Of a DNA stretch of 34,020 nt, positions 6,151 through 14,287 are shown in pieces. The notes below the pieces were generated by a model that saw only the letters and a program-made list of their open reading frames with translations, ran no database searches and had not been told where the DNA came from. Both the position numbers and the translations under genes were made by a program. Each line of letters opens with the position of its first letter. The first letter of the stretch is position 1. This stretch comes from Nocardiopsis halotolerans DSM 44410 (GTDB lineage: Bacteria; Actinomycetota; Actinomycetes; Streptosporangiales; Streptosporangiaceae), in the NCBI RefSeq assembly GCF_000341065.1, contig NZ_ANAX01000174.1, positions 2,257 through 36,276 on the forward strand. Direction: 5' to 3'.

Positions 6151-8301
6151 TCAGCGCTCCTGTTCCTCCTGGGCGTCGGCCGTGCCGGGCCCGTGGTCGG
6201 GCATGGCCGAGCGGGCGACCGCCTCCCGGTGCAGACGCAGGAACTCCAGGTGCCGCTCGTACTCGTCGAGGATGTTCCCGATGAGCTGTTCCTTGGTGTA
6301 GCCCATCACGTCGTAACCCTGGCTGCCCTCGGTGAGGTAGACCTCGAAGCGCACGTAGGTGTCACTCTCGGCGAGCGAGCGCGTGGCGAACGCGGGGGTG
6401 GGCACCTCCATCGGCCACACCCAGTACTTGAAGTCCTCCTCCTCGCCCATCGGCACCCTCAGCCCCACGTGCGGGATGCCGGTCCTCTCGTCGGGCTCCT
6501 CCAACACCGACGCCTCCGCGCCCTGCCTGCGCAGCTCCTCGGAGACGTCCCGGAACGCGGGGCGGCACACCTCGCGGACGAACCTGTTGGCCGCGCGCTT
6601 GCCGGGGAAGGACACCGCCCGGGCGATGCGCTGACGCCAGTTGCGCTCCGGTCCCCGGCGGTCGTCCGTGATCCGGTCCGACAGCGACGACGTCAGGGTG
6701 GTCCGGAACGCCTCCCGTCGGAAACCCTCGACCCGCAGTGCCTTGTACAGGCCCCAGATGATCAGGAACATCACGAACGAGAACGGCAGGCCCATGATGA
6801 TGGTCGCGTCGTACAGCGCGTTCACCCCGCCGACCAGAAGCATGGCCAGGGTGAGCAGGCCGGTCACCGCCGCCCAGAAGACGCGCAGCCACGGGGGCGC
6901 GTCGGTGAGCGGTGTCGGCAGGTGGGAGCTGAGGTTGCCCATCACCAGGGCGCCGGAGTCGGCGGAGGTGACGTAGAGGAGCAGGCCCACGACGGTCGCC
7001 AGTCCGGCGCTGAACAGGACGCCCGGGTACTGGTCGAGCAGCGTGTAGAAACCCTGCTCCGGTTGGTTCATGGTGAGCTGGCCGAACTCCAGGTTGCCCT
7101 GGCTCACGATGCTCAGCGCGCTGTTTCCGAAGATCGACAGGAACGTCAGCGTGTACAGGAGGGGGACCACCAGTGTCGCCGCCACGAACTGACGGATGGT
7201 GCGACCGCGCGAGATCCGGGCGAGGAACAGGCCGACGAACGGTGCCCAGGCCACCCACCAGGCCCAGAAGAACAGCGTCCAGCTGTTGAGCCACTCCACC
7301 GGCGGGTCGTAGCCGAAGGTGTTCAGCGTCATGGAGGGGAAGCGGCTGAGGTAGTCCCCGATGTTGAGGACGAGTTTGTTGAGCAGATCGACGGGCCCCT
7401 CGAAGACCATCACGTACAGCATCAGGAGGATGGCGAGGATGACGTTGATCTGGGACAGGCGCCGGATGCCCCGGTCGACACCCGACACGGCCGACACCGT
7501 GGCCATGATCACGGCGATGACGATCAGTCCGATCTGCACCGCCGTCCCCTGGGGGACGTCGAAGAGGAAGCCCAACCCGAAGTTGAGCTGTACGACGCCG
7601 ATACCGAGCGACACGGAGATGCCGAAGATGGTGCCGAGGATGGCCGCCAGGTCGACCGCGTCACCGATGCGCCCGTGGATGCGTTTGCCGATCAGCGGGT
7701 ACAGGGCGGAGCGGATGGCCAGGGGCAGGTTGTAGCGGAACGAGAAGTAGCCGAGGGCCATGCCCATCAGCGCGTACATCGCCCACCCGGTGATGCCGTA
7801 GTGGAAGAGCGTCCACACCACGGCCTGCCGGGCCGCCTCGACCGTCTCCCCCTCGCCCACGGGAGGCGCCAGGTAGTGGCTGACGGGCCCGGAGACGGAG
7901 AAGAACATCAGGTCGATGCCGATACCCGCGGCGAACAGCATGGAGGCCCACGCGAACACGCCGTAGTCGGGTCGGGAGTGCTGTGGTCCGAGCTTGACCG
8001 CGCCGTAGCGGGAGAGCGCGATGAACACCACGAACGCCAGGTAGAGGGTGGCGGCGAGGAAGTAGTACCAGCCGAACACCTCGGTGATCCACCCGACCAC
8101 GGAGCCGATGACGTTCGCGGCGCCCGTCGGCGTGATGATCGACCAGATCGAGAGCGCGAGGATCAGGGCGGCCGAGCCGAAGAACACGACCGGCTTGAGT
8201 CGGGCCTTCCCGTTCTCCGCCTTGTCCGGGGTCTCGGCGCTGGCCGGGCCGCCTACTTCGCCTGGTTCATCCGTTTTGTCATGTCCTGTGTTGCTATCCA
8301 C
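6151..8301 (-). CDS. betT: BCCT-family choline transporter, BetT-like
   Basis: A protein of about 716 residues. GTG 8301 is chosen (AAAGG 9 bases upstream); a TTG three bases earlier is the alternative. Twelve hydrophobic segments span about 35-515. The BCCT core signature is present: WTLFFWAWWVAWAPFVGLF, followed by the basic ARISRGRTIR. GVDRGIRRLSQINVILA is also typical of BetT. A long cytoplasmic C-terminal domain (about 540-716, with GEEEDFKYWV and SDTYVRFEVY) is the E. coli BetT-type regulatory tail, which in that family tunes transport to osmotic strength. It imports choline, probably with H+ or Na+, for glycine betaine synthesis or as an osmoprotectant. It is single-gene; no bet oxidase is nearby. 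Confidence 0.93.
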   Translation of the reverse strand: MDSNTGHDKTDEPGEVGGPASAETPDKAENGKARLKPVVFFGSAALILALSIWSIITPTGAANVIGSVVGWITEVFGWYYFLAATLYLAFVVFIALSRYGAVKLGPQHSRPDYGVFAWASMLFAAGIGIDLMFFSVSGPVSHYLAPPVGEGETVEAARQAVVWTLFHYGITGWAMYALMGMALGYFSFRYNLPLAIRSALYPLIGKRIHGRIGDAVDLAAILGTIFGISVSLGIGVVQLNFGLGFLFDVPQGTAVQIGLIVIAVIMATVSAVSGVDRGIRRLSQINVILAILLMLYVMVFEGPVDLLNKLVLNIGDYLSRFPSMTLNTFGYDPPVEWLNSWTLFFWAWWVAWAPFVGLFLARISRGRTIRQFVAATLVVPLLYTLTFLSIFGNSALSIVSQGNLEFGQLTMNQPEQGFYTLLDQYPGVLFSAGLATVVGLLLYVTSADSGALVMGNLSSHLPTPLTDAPPWLRVFWAAVTGLLTLAMLLVGGVNALYDATIIMGLPFSFVMFLIIWGLYKALRVEGFRREAFRTTLTSSLSDRITDDRRGPERNWRQRIARAVSFPGKRAANRFVREVCRPAFRDVSEELRRQGAEASVLEEPDERTGIPHVGLRVPMGEEEDFKYWVWPMEVPTPAFATRSLAESDTYVRFEVYLTEGSQGYDVMGYTKEQLIGNILDEYERHLEFLRLHREAVARSAMPDHGPGTADAQEEQER

Positions 8302-8699
8302 CAAAATAACCTTTCACTCCTGTGGTGCCGGAACGGTGTACCACGGGAGGCGGTGGTGGGGCATACCGAGATGCCGCCCCGGCGTCACGAGGTCGACAGG
8401 GAACGAACGACGGGACCCGTGCGGTCCACGGCCATACTCACGGATCGCACGGTCGTGGCGTGAGGTTCCACGAACGGCGGCGTGGCGCGACATCGGTGGA
8501 TATAAAGGGCGATCGAGACAGTCCGCTCGTCAGGGTTCGCCGGTTGGGCGGGGAGGACGGCGCACTGGAGCGGATCGCGGCGGGCCCGGTGCTTCCGGGG
8601 GCGCGAGAGGGGACGAAGCCCCGCGGACTGCGACTCGGATCACTGTCCACAGGGCCCCATCGTCGGCTACGCTGCGAAAAAATCGCAGGTCGCCCTGGG
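8302..8699. other. Intergenic region betT - tRNA-Arg
   Basis: About 400 bases without a convincing gene; it must contain the betT promoter (minus strand) and the tRNA 3' trailer. GGGGCAT...ATGCCGCCCC near 8363-8383 can form a stem. I identify no riboswitch or operator. Confidence 0.5.
8672..8688 (-). terminator. Hairpin after tRNA-Arg
   Basis: Perfect 6-base arms CTGCGA and TCGCAG around five A/T bases, 12 bases beyond the tRNA 3' end. On the tRNA strand the T-run lies in the loop rather than after the stem, so this may be a processing or pausing hairpin as well as a terminator. Confidence 0.4.
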
Positions 8700-8772
8700 C
8701 GGCCCCGGCAGGATTCGAACCTGCGACACCCGCTTTAGGAGAGCGGTGCTCTATCCCCTGAGCTACGGAGCC
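8700..8772 (-). tRNA. tRNA-Arg (anticodon CCU)
   Basis: A 73-base cloverleaf on the minus strand. The acceptor GGCTCCG pairs with CGGGGCC (one G-T), the D-arm is GCTC/GAGC, the anticodon stem CCGCT/AGCGG carries loop CTCCTAA (anticodon CCT), and the T-arm GCAGG/CCTGC carries loop TTCGAAT. The discriminator is G and CCA is not encoded. It reads AGG codons. Confidence 0.97.
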
Positions 8773-9191
8773 ATGGGTCTGGCGGAGGTATGACGTACCC
8801 CGTCGCCGGACCAAGCCTAACCCAGGATGGGCGTGCTTGGGGTGTCGGTCCGTGCCGAGGGGCCCCGACTGGGGAACTCTGCCTGCATGGCGGAGTACGC
8901 TGACCTACGATTGGTTGTCCTGGTGCGGTGTGACGTTTTTCACGGCACGTGTCGTGTTGTGGCCGCATACGCACCCTCGACGACCTCGGGAGTTGGGGCG
9001 TGGCGTTGACCCACCCAGCGATGACCAGGTGTTTCGCCGACGACCGGCAGCAGGGGAGTGGGGACGGGCGCGGCCCCGTCCGTGCCCCGATCGGTTCGGT
9101 GAAGCGACCCCGTGTGGCCGCATGTGGACATGTAGTACGTTGCGTTGCGGCCACGGGCAGGTGTTCTAGGAAAGCAGCCGGAGGATCATTC
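8773..9191. promoter_or_regulatory. 419-base region upstream of the M15 peptidase, with a repeated 9-mer and stems
   Basis: No gene fits. A perfect-looking hairpin ACTCTGCC/GGCGGAGT (8876-8896, one T-G pair, 5-base loop) lies in the middle. The 9-mer GTGGCCGCA occurs at 8959-8967 and 9114-9122 and inverted at 9146-9154; the last two form a 9-bp stem ending 37 bases before the start codon. The first two copies extend to an 11-base direct repeat. These may be a regulator's binding sites. I looked for the ydaO (c-di-AMP) riboswitch common before actinobacterial cell-wall hydrolases and did not see its conserved core. Confidence 0.4.
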
Positions 9192-10298
9192 GTGCCGTTC
9201 ACCTCTGACCCGGCGCGGCGCGGGTTCCGCGCACCGGGTGTCGGCGGGGTGCTCACCACCTCCGCGACGTCCTACCGTGTCCGCCTCGTACAGGCGCTGA
9301 CGCTCGTGCTCGTCACCGCGTTCCTCGTCGCCCCGGTGCCGACCGGCGCGCTGGAACCGGCCGAGGCCAGCCTGGACGAGCTCCGGGAGAGGGCCGAGGC
9401 CGCCTCCCAGGAACTGGAGGAGGCCAACCAGGAACTGGTCGAGCGCCAGGAGACGTTGGAGGAGTCCCAGGAGAGCCTGGTCCAGACCCTCTACGACCTC
9501 CAGCAGACCGAACTCGAACTCGGCGAGATGCGCGAGCCGCTGGCCCAGCTGGCCAGCACCCTGTACAAGCAGCCCAACGGCGGCATGCTCGGCGTGCTGG
9601 TGATGGGAACGCTCGACGAGAACCTCCAGACCCAGGCCTACGCGTCGAAGATCGCCCAGGACAACCAGGCGCTCATCCAGGACGCCACCGACCTGCGCGA
9701 GGAGCAGATCGACCTGGCGAGCCAGGCGCAGGAACTCCAGACCACGAACCAGCTCGAACAGGTCGAGCTGGCCGAGGAGATCGAGCGGCTGCGTGAGCGG
9801 TCCGAGGAGACCACGAACGAACTCGTCCAGGAGTTGGAGGACCGCGGTATCGACCCCGAGGCCTACATGGCCGCGGCCGACTGCGACCCCGCCGCGGCGG
9901 CGAACGCCCAGGGCGCGCCCAACGGGCTGCTCCCGGGAAACGCCCTGTGCGACCTCTACGACGACAAGAGGCTGCGCGCGGACGCCGCTGTGGACTTCCT
10001 CAAGCTCAACGCCCTGTACGTGGAGGAGTTCGGCGAGAACATGTGCATCACCAGCGCCTACCGCGACCTGCCCAACCAGCACCGCGTCTACGCGCAGGTG
10101 GCACCCGGTTTCGCGGCCGTCCCGGGCACGAGTAACCACGGCCTGGGGCAGGCGATCGACCTCGGCTGCGGCATCCAGAACTACCGATCGGAACGCTGGC
10201 TCTGGATGGAGGAGCACGGTCCGGACTTCGGATGGATCCATCCGGCCTGGGCCAAGTCCAACCCCTTCGAGCCCTGGCACTGGGAGTACACCCGCTGA
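9192..10298 (+). CDS. Secreted coiled-coil D,D-peptidase, M15 (VanY/DacB-like) family
   Basis: A 368-residue protein; GTG 9192 follows CCGGAGGATCATTC. A basic N-terminal region and a hydrophobic helix (about 35-52) form a signal peptide or anchor. A long Glu/Gln/Leu-rich coiled coil runs to about residue 215, as in secreted NlpC/P60 proteins. The C-terminal M15 domain keeps the zinc and catalytic pattern: SAYRD, SNHGLGQAIDLG (His316, Asp323) and PWHWEY (His363). Such enzymes cleave D-Ala-D-Ala or related peptidoglycan stem bonds. Cys residues near the domain start could pair. It is monocistronic and followed by a strong terminator. Confidence 0.92.
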   Translation: MPFTSDPARRGFRAPGVGGVLTTSATSYRVRLVQALTLVLVTAFLVAPVPTGALEPAEASLDELRERAEAASQELEEANQELVERQETLEESQESLVQTLYDLQQTELELGEMREPLAQLASTLYKQPNGGMLGVLVMGTLDENLQTQAYASKIAQDNQALIQDATDLREEQIDLASQAQELQTTNQLEQVELAEEIERLRERSEETTNELVQELEDRGIDPEAYMAAADCDPAAAANAQGAPNGLLPGNALCDLYDDKRLRADAAVDFLKLNALYVEEFGENMCITSAYRDLPNQHRVYAQVAPGFAAVPGTSNHGLGQAIDLGCGIQNYRSERWLWMEEHGPDFGWIHPAWAKSNPFEPWHWEYTR

Positions 10299-10302
10299 TC
10301 CA

Positions 10303-10331
10303 CGGGGGCGGCCCGCGCGGGGCCGCCCCCG
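10303..10331 (+). terminator. Terminator after the M15 peptidase
   Basis: A GC-only hairpin (GGGGGCGGCCC pairing with GGGCCGCCCCC around GCGCGG-type loop bases) starts 5 bases after the peptidase stop. It would also be read through by the stop-less mscL remnant on the other strand. Confidence 0.7.
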
Positions 10332-10338
10332 ACCGTTC

Positions 10339-10746
10339 TCGGACGGCGGTCCCGGGCACCACCACGCTGGTGCACCGGGCGCGGCGGACGGCCTGTTCGC
10401 TGGTCTGACTGAGGCAGTGGGGGCGCTCCCGGGCGGTGGCCTCCTCGGCCCTGGCGAACCGCTCCACGGCCTTGCCGGCGGGCACGACCACGAAGAAGTA
10501 CGGGACCGCCGCGGTGAGCGGAAACGGGACCAGGGCGTCGACGAACGCGCCGTACGGGAAGCGGCCTCCGTTGATCTCGAAGTAGAGGCCGGCGAAGGCG
10601 GGAACGCCGCCGAAGATCCCGATCAACGGGGTCGAGAAACCCTCGGTGAACGCGGTGACGGGCTCGGCGAAGACCGCGCCGAGCACGACCGCGACCGCCG
10701 GTCGCACCGGGTTTCCCCGGAGCGGGAACGCCTCGAAGCCCTGCAT
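10339..10746 (-). pseudogene. mscL: Decayed large-conductance mechanosensitive channel (mscL)
   Basis: From ATG 10744-10746 the reading frame aligns along its length with actinobacterial MscL: RGN at 10-12, TPLIGIFGGVP, LYF-IN--RF-YGAFVDAL, TAAV-YFFVVVP--KAVERF, and the zinc-ribbon-like tail (PHCLS ... RCTS). Many conserved positions are changed, mostly by T-to-C on the coding strand: Leu or Val to Pro at 8, 13, 16, 64, 74, 76 and 82 (inside TM1 and TM2), Leu38 to Ser, and two ribbon Cys to Arg (108, 122). There is no ribosome site before the ATG and no stop; the frame runs on antisense into the peptidase gene. It sits where actinobacteria usually keep mscL, next to the SAF and FmdB genes. 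Best read as a non-functional remnant; the alignment is from memory, not a search. Confidence 0.65.
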
Positions 10747-10848
10747 GGAACAGCACTGCGTGCTCGTGGTGTCCGTGTTGGTGCCGGAGGGGGACGACTC
10801 GGGGGAGCTTCCCGGCGATCGCCAGCCTTTCCTGCTGCGCGTAGCTGG

Positions 10849-11508
10849 TCAGCCTCGGATGGTGATGGACAGCCGTGAGGCGGTGGCGTGACCCGCCAGG
10901 CTTCGGGCCTCGGCGGGGGTGGCGGCGATGACGATCAGGGACCCGCCTCCGCCCGGGCCGCCCACGCTCCCCTCCTCGGGGACGGCGAGGACGGGCCGGT
11001 CGCTGACCACCTCCACGGCCGGGCTCGCGCGGGAGGGGAGGGGGCCGTCGTGCCCTCTGGCGGCCAGGACGTCCACCCGGCTGCCGGGGGAGAGCAGACC
11101 GACGGCTCCGGGGTCGGCCACCCGTACCGGGACGGCGACCATGCCGGGGCCGTAGGGCCGTGCGGGAGGGTCGGCGAGCCGGGCGTCGGTGATCACCTCG
11201 CCGCGGCGTACCGGGGCGTTGAGGGAGAGCCCGGCCGTCTCGGTGTCGGCCGCCAGCGCTCCGCCCGGTACCGCGTCGGCGGGCAGGGGCACCACGGTCA
11301 GGTCGTGCTCGGTGAGGGGCCCCGAGGCGTCGAGGTCACGGGAGGCGGCGAGGACCCGTGCGGTGGGCGCGGGCGGGGGACGCACGGCCAGGACGGCGCT
11401 GACGAGCGCCACGGCGGCCAGGAGGGCGGCGATGGCGCGCCGGTACCGGTTCAGAAGTCGGGTGAGTGCCCGGCGGTGCCGGTAGGGAGGTGACGCGGCG
11501 TCGGTCAT
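10849..11508 (-). CDS. SAF-domain / CpaB-like membrane-anchored protein
   Basis: A 219-residue protein from ATG 11506-11508. A basic N-terminus and one hydrophobic helix (about 25-43) precede a SAF-like segment (RVLAASRDLDASGPLTEHDLTVV, about 50-72, and APVRRGEVIT) and an RcpC/CpaB-type beta region (GMVAVPVRVADPGAVGLLSPGSRVDVLAA). CpaB proteins line Flp/Tad pilus assembly channels, but no tad genes are present here. Actinobacteria commonly carry this solo gene between mscL and fmdB. Its function is not established. Confidence 0.75.
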   Translation of the reverse strand: MTDAASPPYRHRRALTRLLNRYRRAIAALLAAVALVSAVLAVRPPPAPTARVLAASRDLDASGPLTEHDLTVVPLPADAVPGGALAADTETAGLSLNAPVRRGEVITDARLADPPARPYGPGMVAVPVRVADPGAVGLLSPGSRVDVLAARGHDGPLPSRASPAVEVVSDRPVLAVPEEGSVGGPGGGGSLIVIAATPAEARSLAGHATASRLSITIRG

Positions 11509-11759
11509 ACCCCAACGCTAGGTCGCCGAAGGCCCGTTCGGGCGTTGTCCACAGGCCCGGTACGCCTTGACGGCCCTGGAACGCGCCTCGGGGAATGCGC
11601 GGGCGGGACGCGGTCGAAGGTTCGTCGGGCACTGCCCGTGGGCCGGACACGCACCGCCCGCGCCCCAACGGCCCTGTGGGCACCCGGTCCAGCGGGGCCC
11701 GACATACCGCGCGCCGCCGAGTACTCGGCGGCGCGGTGGCGGTCAACGGCCCGGTGGGC

Positions 11760-12092
11760 TCAGTCGCTCGCGGCGCTGGCGCCGCTGCTGGCCGTGCTCG
11801 CGGTGCCGCTGCTGGCCTTGCTGGTGTCGGAGCTCTTGGCGTCCGAGGAGGAGTCGGAGCCCTTGGACCCGTTGTCCGACTTGCCCTCGCCGGTCAGGAC
11901 GGAGCTGTTGGAGGACTTCCCGCTGTCGGTGCGGTAGAAGCCGGAGCCCTTGAAGACGACGCCCACGGCGGAGTACACCTTGCGCAGGCGGCCCTCGCAC
12001 TCGGGGCAGACGGTCAGCGAGTCGTCGCTGAAGCTCTGCACGACCTCCATCTGGGCGTCGCACTCGGTGCACGCGTACTGGTACGTAGGCAC
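11760..12092 (-). CDS. FmdB-family zinc-ribbon protein
   Basis: A 110-residue protein starting at GTG 12090-12092, behind AGGAGG; the longer upstream frame lacks a ribosome site. The ribbon is Cys8-x2-Cys11 ... Cys29-x2-Cys32 (YQYACTECDAQMEV, VCPECEG), followed by VYSAVGVVFKGSGFYRTD, the family signature. The C-terminal 50 residues are Ser/Lys/Asp-rich low-complexity sequence, typical of actinobacterial members. It is a putative regulatory protein named after Methylophilus FmdB; the exact role is unknown. Confidence 0.9.
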   Translation of the reverse strand: MPTYQYACTECDAQMEVVQSFSDDSLTVCPECEGRLRKVYSAVGVVFKGSGFYRTDSGKSSNSSVLTGEGKSDNGSKGSDSSSDAKSSDTSKASSGTASTASSGASAASD

Positions 12093-12285
12093 TGTTGGGG
12101 TCCTCCTTGCTGGCACTCTCGCCCGTTGACTGCTAAATAGTACGCGCTCGCCGACCGGAGCCGTGACAGGGTCTCGCGCCGAACGCGGACGCGGGGGGAG
12201 CGCGGTGCCGGATCGGGCTCGCCGCTCGCGACGCGACCGCCAGCGACAACGCCCCCGCTGGTCGTGTTAATCCCGTCCGCCCCGT

Positions 12286-12903
12286 TCAGGGGCGTTCGCC
12301 CGGCCACACCCCCGCGTCGAACACCCGCACACCACCGCCCGGGGTCACCACGGCGTCCACGGGACGGTCGTGCGGCTCGGCGGGCAGCGAGTCCACGAGC
12401 TCGTCGTCGTGGACCAGGGCGATGGCCGGGGAGTGCGGGCCCCTGCGTGCGAGGGCGCGGTCGTAGCACCCGGCGCCGCGTCCCAGGCGCGTTCCGCTCC
12501 GGTCCACGGCCAGCGCCGGGCAGATCACCGCGTCCGCCCGGGCCAGCGCCTCAGGGCCGTACCGGTGCCCGACGGGTTCCAGCAGCCCGTGCCCGGCCGG
12601 AGCCAGGGTGTCCGGTCCGTCGAAGGCCGCCCAGTCCAGGTCACCGCCGGGCAGGAACACGGGCAGCAGCACGTAGGCGCCGCGCTTCCACAGCGCCGTC
12701 ACCAGCTTGCGGGTGTCGGGCTCGCCGCCGACGGAGTAGTAGCAGGCGACCGTCCCGCCCATGGCCAGCCACGGGACGTCCATGAGCGCGTCGCGGACCG
12801 CGGAACCCGCGCGGGCGCGCTCCTCGGGGCCCCGGGCGCGCCGCCGCTCCAGGATCCCCCTCCGCAGCCGGACCTTGGCCTCACGCGGTTCGCTCTCGCT
12901 CAT
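12286..12903 (-). CDS. 5-formyltetrahydrofolate cyclo-ligase
   Basis: A 205-residue protein from ATG 12901-12903. It has the family pattern: basic N-terminal helix (AKVRLRRGILERRRA), VACYYSVGGEPDT, VLLPVFLPGGDLDWAAF, the nucleotide-binding stretch RLGRGAGCYDRALAR and a closing VDAVVTPGGGVRVF. It converts 5-formyl-THF to 5,10-methenyl-THF using ATP. It is divergent from galU, a conserved actinobacterial arrangement, and upstream of fmdB on the same strand with a 193-base gap. Confidence 0.93.
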   Translation of the reverse strand: MSESEPREAKVRLRRGILERRRARGPEERARAGSAVRDALMDVPWLAMGGTVACYYSVGGEPDTRKLVTALWKRGAYVLLPVFLPGGDLDWAAFDGPDTLAPAGHGLLEPVGHRYGPEALARADAVICPALAVDRSGTRLGRGAGCYDRALARRGPHSPAIALVHDDELVDSLPAEPHDRPVDAVVTPGGGVRVFDAGVWPGERP

Positions 12904-13057
12904 GGCCCCAGTGTGGCACCGCCGCCGTGCCGCCGGACCGGGCGCCTACCGCGCGCGGTGAACACGCGATGGCGGCCTCCCCTCACCCGCGCGAAACCGC
13001 CGGGACTTCTTGACGCCTCGCTGTGTGTGGAGACGCCGAGACGGCGGGTCGCTGTCC

Positions 13058-13063
13058 TAAAGT
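13058..13063 (+). promoter_or_regulatory. -10 element for a leaderless galU transcript
   Basis: TAAAGT ends 6 bases before the galU ATG, the spacing expected if transcription starts at the start codon. No Shine-Dalgarno is present. A matching -35 is not evident. Confidence 0.4.
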
Positions 13064-13069
13064 GCGGAC

Positions 13070-14002
13070 ATGAACGACTCCATCGACCAGAAGAGACCTT
13101 CCGGCTCCGCAGCCGTCACGAAGGCGGTCGTGCCCGCGGCGGGCCTCGGCACGCGGTTCCTGCCCGCGACCAAGGCCACGCCCAAGGAGATGCTGCCGAT
13201 CGTGGACAAGCCCGCGATCCAGTACGTCGTGGAGGAGGCGGTGGCCGCCGACCTCCAGGACGTACTGATGATCACCGGCCGCAGCAAGCGCTCCATCGAG
13301 GACCACTTCGATCGGGCCTACGAACTGGAGGAGGCCCTGGAGGCCAAGGGCGATGACGCACGACTGCGGTCGGTGCGCGAGTCCAGCGACCTCGCCCAGG
13401 TGCACTACGTCCGCCAGGGCGAGCCGCGCGGCCTGGGGCACGCGGTGCTGTGCGCGGAGGCACACGTGGGCGACAACCCGTTCGCCGTGCTGCTGGGCGA
13501 CGACCTCATCGAGTCCGCCGACCTGCTGCGCCGCATGATCGAGGTGCGGGAGAGGCACGGGGGCAGCGTCGTCGCCCTCATGGAGGTGGAACCCGAGCAG
13601 GTGTCCCTGTACGGGTGCGCGGGCATCGAGCCCACCGACGAGGACGACGTCGTCACCGTCACCGACCTGGTGGAGAAGCCCGCGCCCGAGCAGGCGCCGA
13701 GCCGCTGGGCGATCATCGGCCGCTACGTCTGCGACCCGGAGGTCTTCCCGGTCCTGCACGAGACCCCGCCCGGCCGCGGCGGGGAGATCCAGCTGACCGA
13801 CGCCCTGCGCGAGCTGGCCAAACGCGACCCCGAGGACGGCGGCACGGTGCACGGCGTCCTCTTCCGCGGCAGCCGCTACGACACCGGCAACAAGGCCGAC
13901 TACATCAGGACGGTCGTGGACTTCGCCTGCCGCCGCCCCGACCTCGCCGAGGAGTTGCTGCCCTGGCTGCGCGGCTTCGTCGACCGGGCCCAGCGGTCCT
14001 GA
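13070..14002 (+). CDS. galU: UTP-glucose-1-phosphate uridylyltransferase
   Basis: A 310-residue protein from ATG 13070. The nucleotidyltransferase signature is AVVPAAGLGTRFLPATKATPKE (about 19-40), with VDKPAIQYVVEEAV, GLGHAVLCAE, FAVLLGDDLI (metal-binding Asp), VEKP and GGEIQLTDAL following. It makes UDP-glucose for cell-wall and glycan synthesis. In actinobacteria galU heads the conserved neighbourhood with glp and sepX/glpR, as here. Its transcript is probably leaderless. Confidence 0.96.
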   Translation: MNDSIDQKRPSGSAAVTKAVVPAAGLGTRFLPATKATPKEMLPIVDKPAIQYVVEEAVAADLQDVLMITGRSKRSIEDHFDRAYELEEALEAKGDDARLRSVRESSDLAQVHYVRQGEPRGLGHAVLCAEAHVGDNPFAVLLGDDLIESADLLRRMIEVRERHGGSVVALMEVEPEQVSLYGCAGIEPTDEDDVVTVTDLVEKPAPEQAPSRWAIIGRYVCDPEVFPVLHETPPGRGGEIQLTDALRELAKRDPEDGGTVHGVLFRGSRYDTGNKADYIRTVVDFACRRPDLAEELLPWLRGFVDRAQRS

Positions 14003-14103
14003 CGGGGCCCGGCGCGCACGGCCGCGCCCCGGAGTGTCGGGGACACGCCGTGGACGGGGTCGGGCACGGGGAGAATGGAACGCCACCGGGGGACGACACC
14101 ACC

Positions 14104-14128
14104 GGGGCCCGTCCTCGGACGGGGCCCG
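14104..14128 (+). terminator. Probable galU terminator
   Basis: GGGCCCGTCC (14105-14114) pairs with GGACGGGGCCC (14117-14127), one bulged G, 100 bases after the galU stop and 160 before glp. It suggests galU and glp are separate transcripts. Confidence 0.45.
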
Positions 14129-14287
14129 GCCCCGGTGGGGTGGTCCGGGCGTCCACGGGGTTCTCGTTCTCCGGCGCCCGAACAAGGAAAGTACCGCGGC
14201 CGAAGGCCGTCCGTTGAGGGTGGTGGAAGGGTGACGGGCGGGAGCAGCGGAGGCCCCAGAAACACTGCCTAACCGGGAGGAACCCCC

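Noticed and set aside
5809-8463. An 884-codon open frame on the plus strand
   Set aside because: It lies antisense to the clear BetT gene, has no domain motifs and is His/Glu/Gln/Arg-rich in the manner of GC-driven shadow frames.
8773-9191. c-di-AMP (ydaO) riboswitch before the M15 peptidase
   Set aside because: The locus is a typical place for one, but the conserved core and closing segments cannot be found.
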